NCBI RefSeq assembly: GCF_002479325.1
Contig: NZ_DLMO01000107.1
Span: 12,445 to 18,385 of the forward strand
Origin: Brevundimonas sp. UBA7534
Lineage (GTDB): Bacteria > Pseudomonadota > Alphaproteobacteria > Caulobacterales > Caulobacteraceae
Direction: 5' to 3'
Length of the DNA stretch: 5,941 nucleotides
This document shows, in pieces, positions 4,874 to 5,941 of the stretch (position 1 is its first letter; every line of letters starts with the position of its first letter). The translations under genes and the position numbers were made by a program. The notes beneath the pieces were generated by a model. It worked only from the letters and a program-made list of their open reading frames with translations. It was not told the DNA's origin and did no database searches.

Positions 4874-5667
4874 CACCCGCCCATCGGCACGACCCGGCAT
4901 CGCCGCACGATCTGCGGATGCAGCGCGGGGGCGGCGCAGACCAGGCTGGCCTGGCGCGGGTCGGGGCGGTTGAAGCGCCAGGGGCGGCCGTGGTGATCGC
5001 TGACCACGGCGCCCGCTTCTTCGGCGATCAGGCTGCCGGCCGCCACGTCCCAGTCCCACTTGGGCGTCAGCGCGATGGCCGCGTCGAAGGCGCCGGCCGC
5101 CACCAGGGCCATGCGATAAGCCAGGGCGTTGCGCTTCTCGAACCGCACCGACGGCCAGGGCTCGGCCCAGTGCGGCCCCTCGATCAGTCGCGCGTCGCCC
5201 AGGAAGGACGCGTCTTCCAGCGCATCGACATCGGACGCCGCGATGGGCCGGCCGTTACGGGCCGCGCCGCCGCCTCGCGTCGCCGCATAGGTCTCGCCGA
5301 CCTCGGGCGCATGGATCACGGCGGCGACCACCGCGCCGTCCTCGACCACGGCGATCGGCACGCACCACCACGGCGTCCGCTTCATATAGGCGACGGTGCC
5401 GTCGATCGGATCGACCACGAAGATGCGCCGCCGGGACATCCGATCCGGCGAATCCGCCGTCTCCTCCGACAGCCAGCCATAGTCGGGCCGCGCGCCTAGC
5501 AACCGCTCGCGCAACAAGGCGTCGACCTTCAGGTCGCCGCTGGTGACGGGCGAACCGCCGGGCTTGGCCTCGATCTTCAGCCCCGCCTCGCGCTCGGCCA
5601 GAGCCAGCGCGCCGGCGTCGATCGCCGCCTGGCGGATCAGTTCGAGGTCGGCGGCCAAGTCGATCAT
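4873..5667 (-). CDS. cysQ: CysQ-type inositol monophosphatase family phosphatase, probable 3'(2'),5'-bisphosphate nucleotidase
   Basis: The 264-residue length is typical. All signature elements of the lithium-sensitive, Mg-dependent phosphatase family are present. GSPVTSGDLKVD (38-49) is the N-terminal substrate/metal-side motif; it has Gly44 where Ala is common in VTxAD. GWLSEET (64-70) carries metal ligand Glu68. VVDPIDGT (84-91) carries metal ligands Asp86 and Asp89. KWDWDVAAGSLIAEEAGA (203-220) carries Asp207. CysQ hydrolyses adenosine 3',5'-bisphosphate (PAP) to AMP in the cytoplasm, relieving product inhibition in sulfate assimilation and sulfotransferase reactions. An inositol-phosphate or histidinol-phosphate substrate cannot be excluded from motifs alone. 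The ATG overlaps the stop of pmbA in an ATGA junction, so translation is probably coupled and no separate ribosome-binding site is needed. The pmbA-cysQ order is, to my knowledge, common in alphaproteobacteria and supports the CysQ reading. Confidence 0.9.
   Translation of the reverse strand: MIDLAADLELIRQAAIDAGALALAEREAGLKIEAKPGGSPVTSGDLKVDALLRERLLGARPDYGWLSEETADSPDRMSRRRIFVVDPIDGTVAYMKRTPWWCVPIAVVEDGAVVAAVIHAPEVGETYAATRGGGAARNGRPIAASDVDALEDASFLGDARLIEGPHWAEPWPSVRFEKRNALAYRMALVAAGAFDAAIALTPKWDWDVAAGSLIAEEAGAVVSDHHGRPWRFNRPDPRQASLVCAAPALHPQIVRRCRVVPMGG
5664..5667 (-). promoter_or_regulatory. ATGA translational-coupling junction between pmbA and cysQ
   Basis: On the minus strand, ATGA contains the cysQ start codon and the pmbA TGA stop with a one-base offset. 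Such 4-base overlaps usually mean that terminating ribosomes re-initiate on the next gene, fixing both the operon structure and the cysQ start. Confidence 0.85.
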
Positions 5668-5941
5668 TTGCCGGCGATGGCTACCGCGTCGAACATCAGG
5701 CTGGGCACGTTGAAGGCGCCCCGGAACTCCAGGTCCGAGCCGCGCTGGATGCGCAGGTAGAGGTCCGTCAGCTTGCCGGCCACCGTCACCTCGCTGACCG
5801 GATAGGCGATCTCGCCGTCCTCGAACCAGAAGCCCGACACCCCGGCCGACCAGTCGCCGGTGTTGCCGTTCAGCGAGGGGCCGAACATGGAGGTGATCAG
5901 CAGGCCCGTTCCGGCCTGCGCCATCAGGGCGTCAAGATCGC
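5664..5941 (-). CDS. pmbA: PmbA/TldE metalloprotease-family protein, C-terminal part (runs off right edge)
   Basis: About 91 codons are visible; the frame is open up to the window edge (DLDALMAQAGTGLL), so the Met at 5924 is internal. The segment GLLITSMFGPSLN, the residues GNTGDWSAGVSGFW after it, then EDGEIAYPVSEVTVAGKL and a closing LEFRGAFNVPSLMFDAVAIAG form the typical C-terminal beta-rich module of the TldD/PmbA (U62) family. PmbA is the subunit that lacks the HExxxH zinc site and pairs with TldD. The heterodimer degrades unfolded peptides in the cytoplasm, and in E. coli it matures microcin B17 and degrades the CcdA antitoxin. TldD-type C-termini differ in the G-D-W-S-x-G-V-S-G-F-W region, which favours PmbA. 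The tldD partner is not visible here. The gene is the upstream member of an operon with cysQ. Confidence 0.9.
   Translation of the reverse strand, partial: DLDALMAQAGTGLLITSMFGPSLNGNTGDWSAGVSGFWFEDGEIAYPVSEVTVAGKLTDLYLRIQRGSDLEFRGAFNVPSLMFDAVAIAGK

Noticed and set aside
4918..5499. Plus-strand open frame of 193 codons antisense to cysQ
   Set aside because: Low-complexity Arg/Gly/His composition without motifs; the minus strand encodes all the IMPase-family signatures.

Overview
The window is high-GC, densely coded DNA with strong G/C preference at third codon positions. It reads as a chromosomal segment of an alphaproteobacterium, most likely from the Caulobacterales (Brevundimonas or Caulobacter type). 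That placement is an inference from base composition, from the style of the TonB-dependent receptor, from TTGACG-type -35 elements and from the pmbA-cysQ gene pair. No similarity search was possible. I see no RNA gene, insertion sequence, phage gene, CRISPR array or long repeat.

Layout from left to right. Positions 1-983 hold two minus-strand genes 39 bp apart: a glutathione S-transferase-like protein (336-983), then the N-terminal part of an FKBP-type peptidyl-prolyl isomerase lipoprotein that runs off the left edge. Positions 984-1129 are the only substantial intergenic region. It is a divergent promoter region and clearly richer in A/T. It holds a perfect 9-3-9 inverted repeat next to the GST gene and a cluster of TTTGC/GCAAA half-sites next to the plus-strand gene. 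Positions 1130-3763 encode an 877-residue TonB-dependent outer-membrane receptor. A minus-strand gene for an unrecognised small lipoprotein (3735-4196) converges on the receptor gene and overlaps its 3' end. A 75-bp divergent gap follows, then a YffB/ArsC-family protein (4272-4619, plus strand). This abuts, stop codon to stop codon, a minus-strand two-helix membrane protein (4620-4829). The right end is a minus-strand operon: the 3' end of pmbA (tldE) overlapping cysQ by an ATGA junction.

How the genes relate: pmbA and cysQ are almost certainly co-translated, and the GST and FKBP genes are probably co-transcribed. The other genes look like independent housekeeping or envelope functions that happen to be adjacent. 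Three are secreted or envelope proteins (FKBP lipoprotein, TonB receptor, small lipoprotein), but nothing ties them into one pathway. I do not see a convincing new multi-gene system. The most informative unexplained signals are the two operator-like elements at 995-1015 and 1050-1088, and the uncharacterised lipoprotein whose codon use differs from its neighbours.
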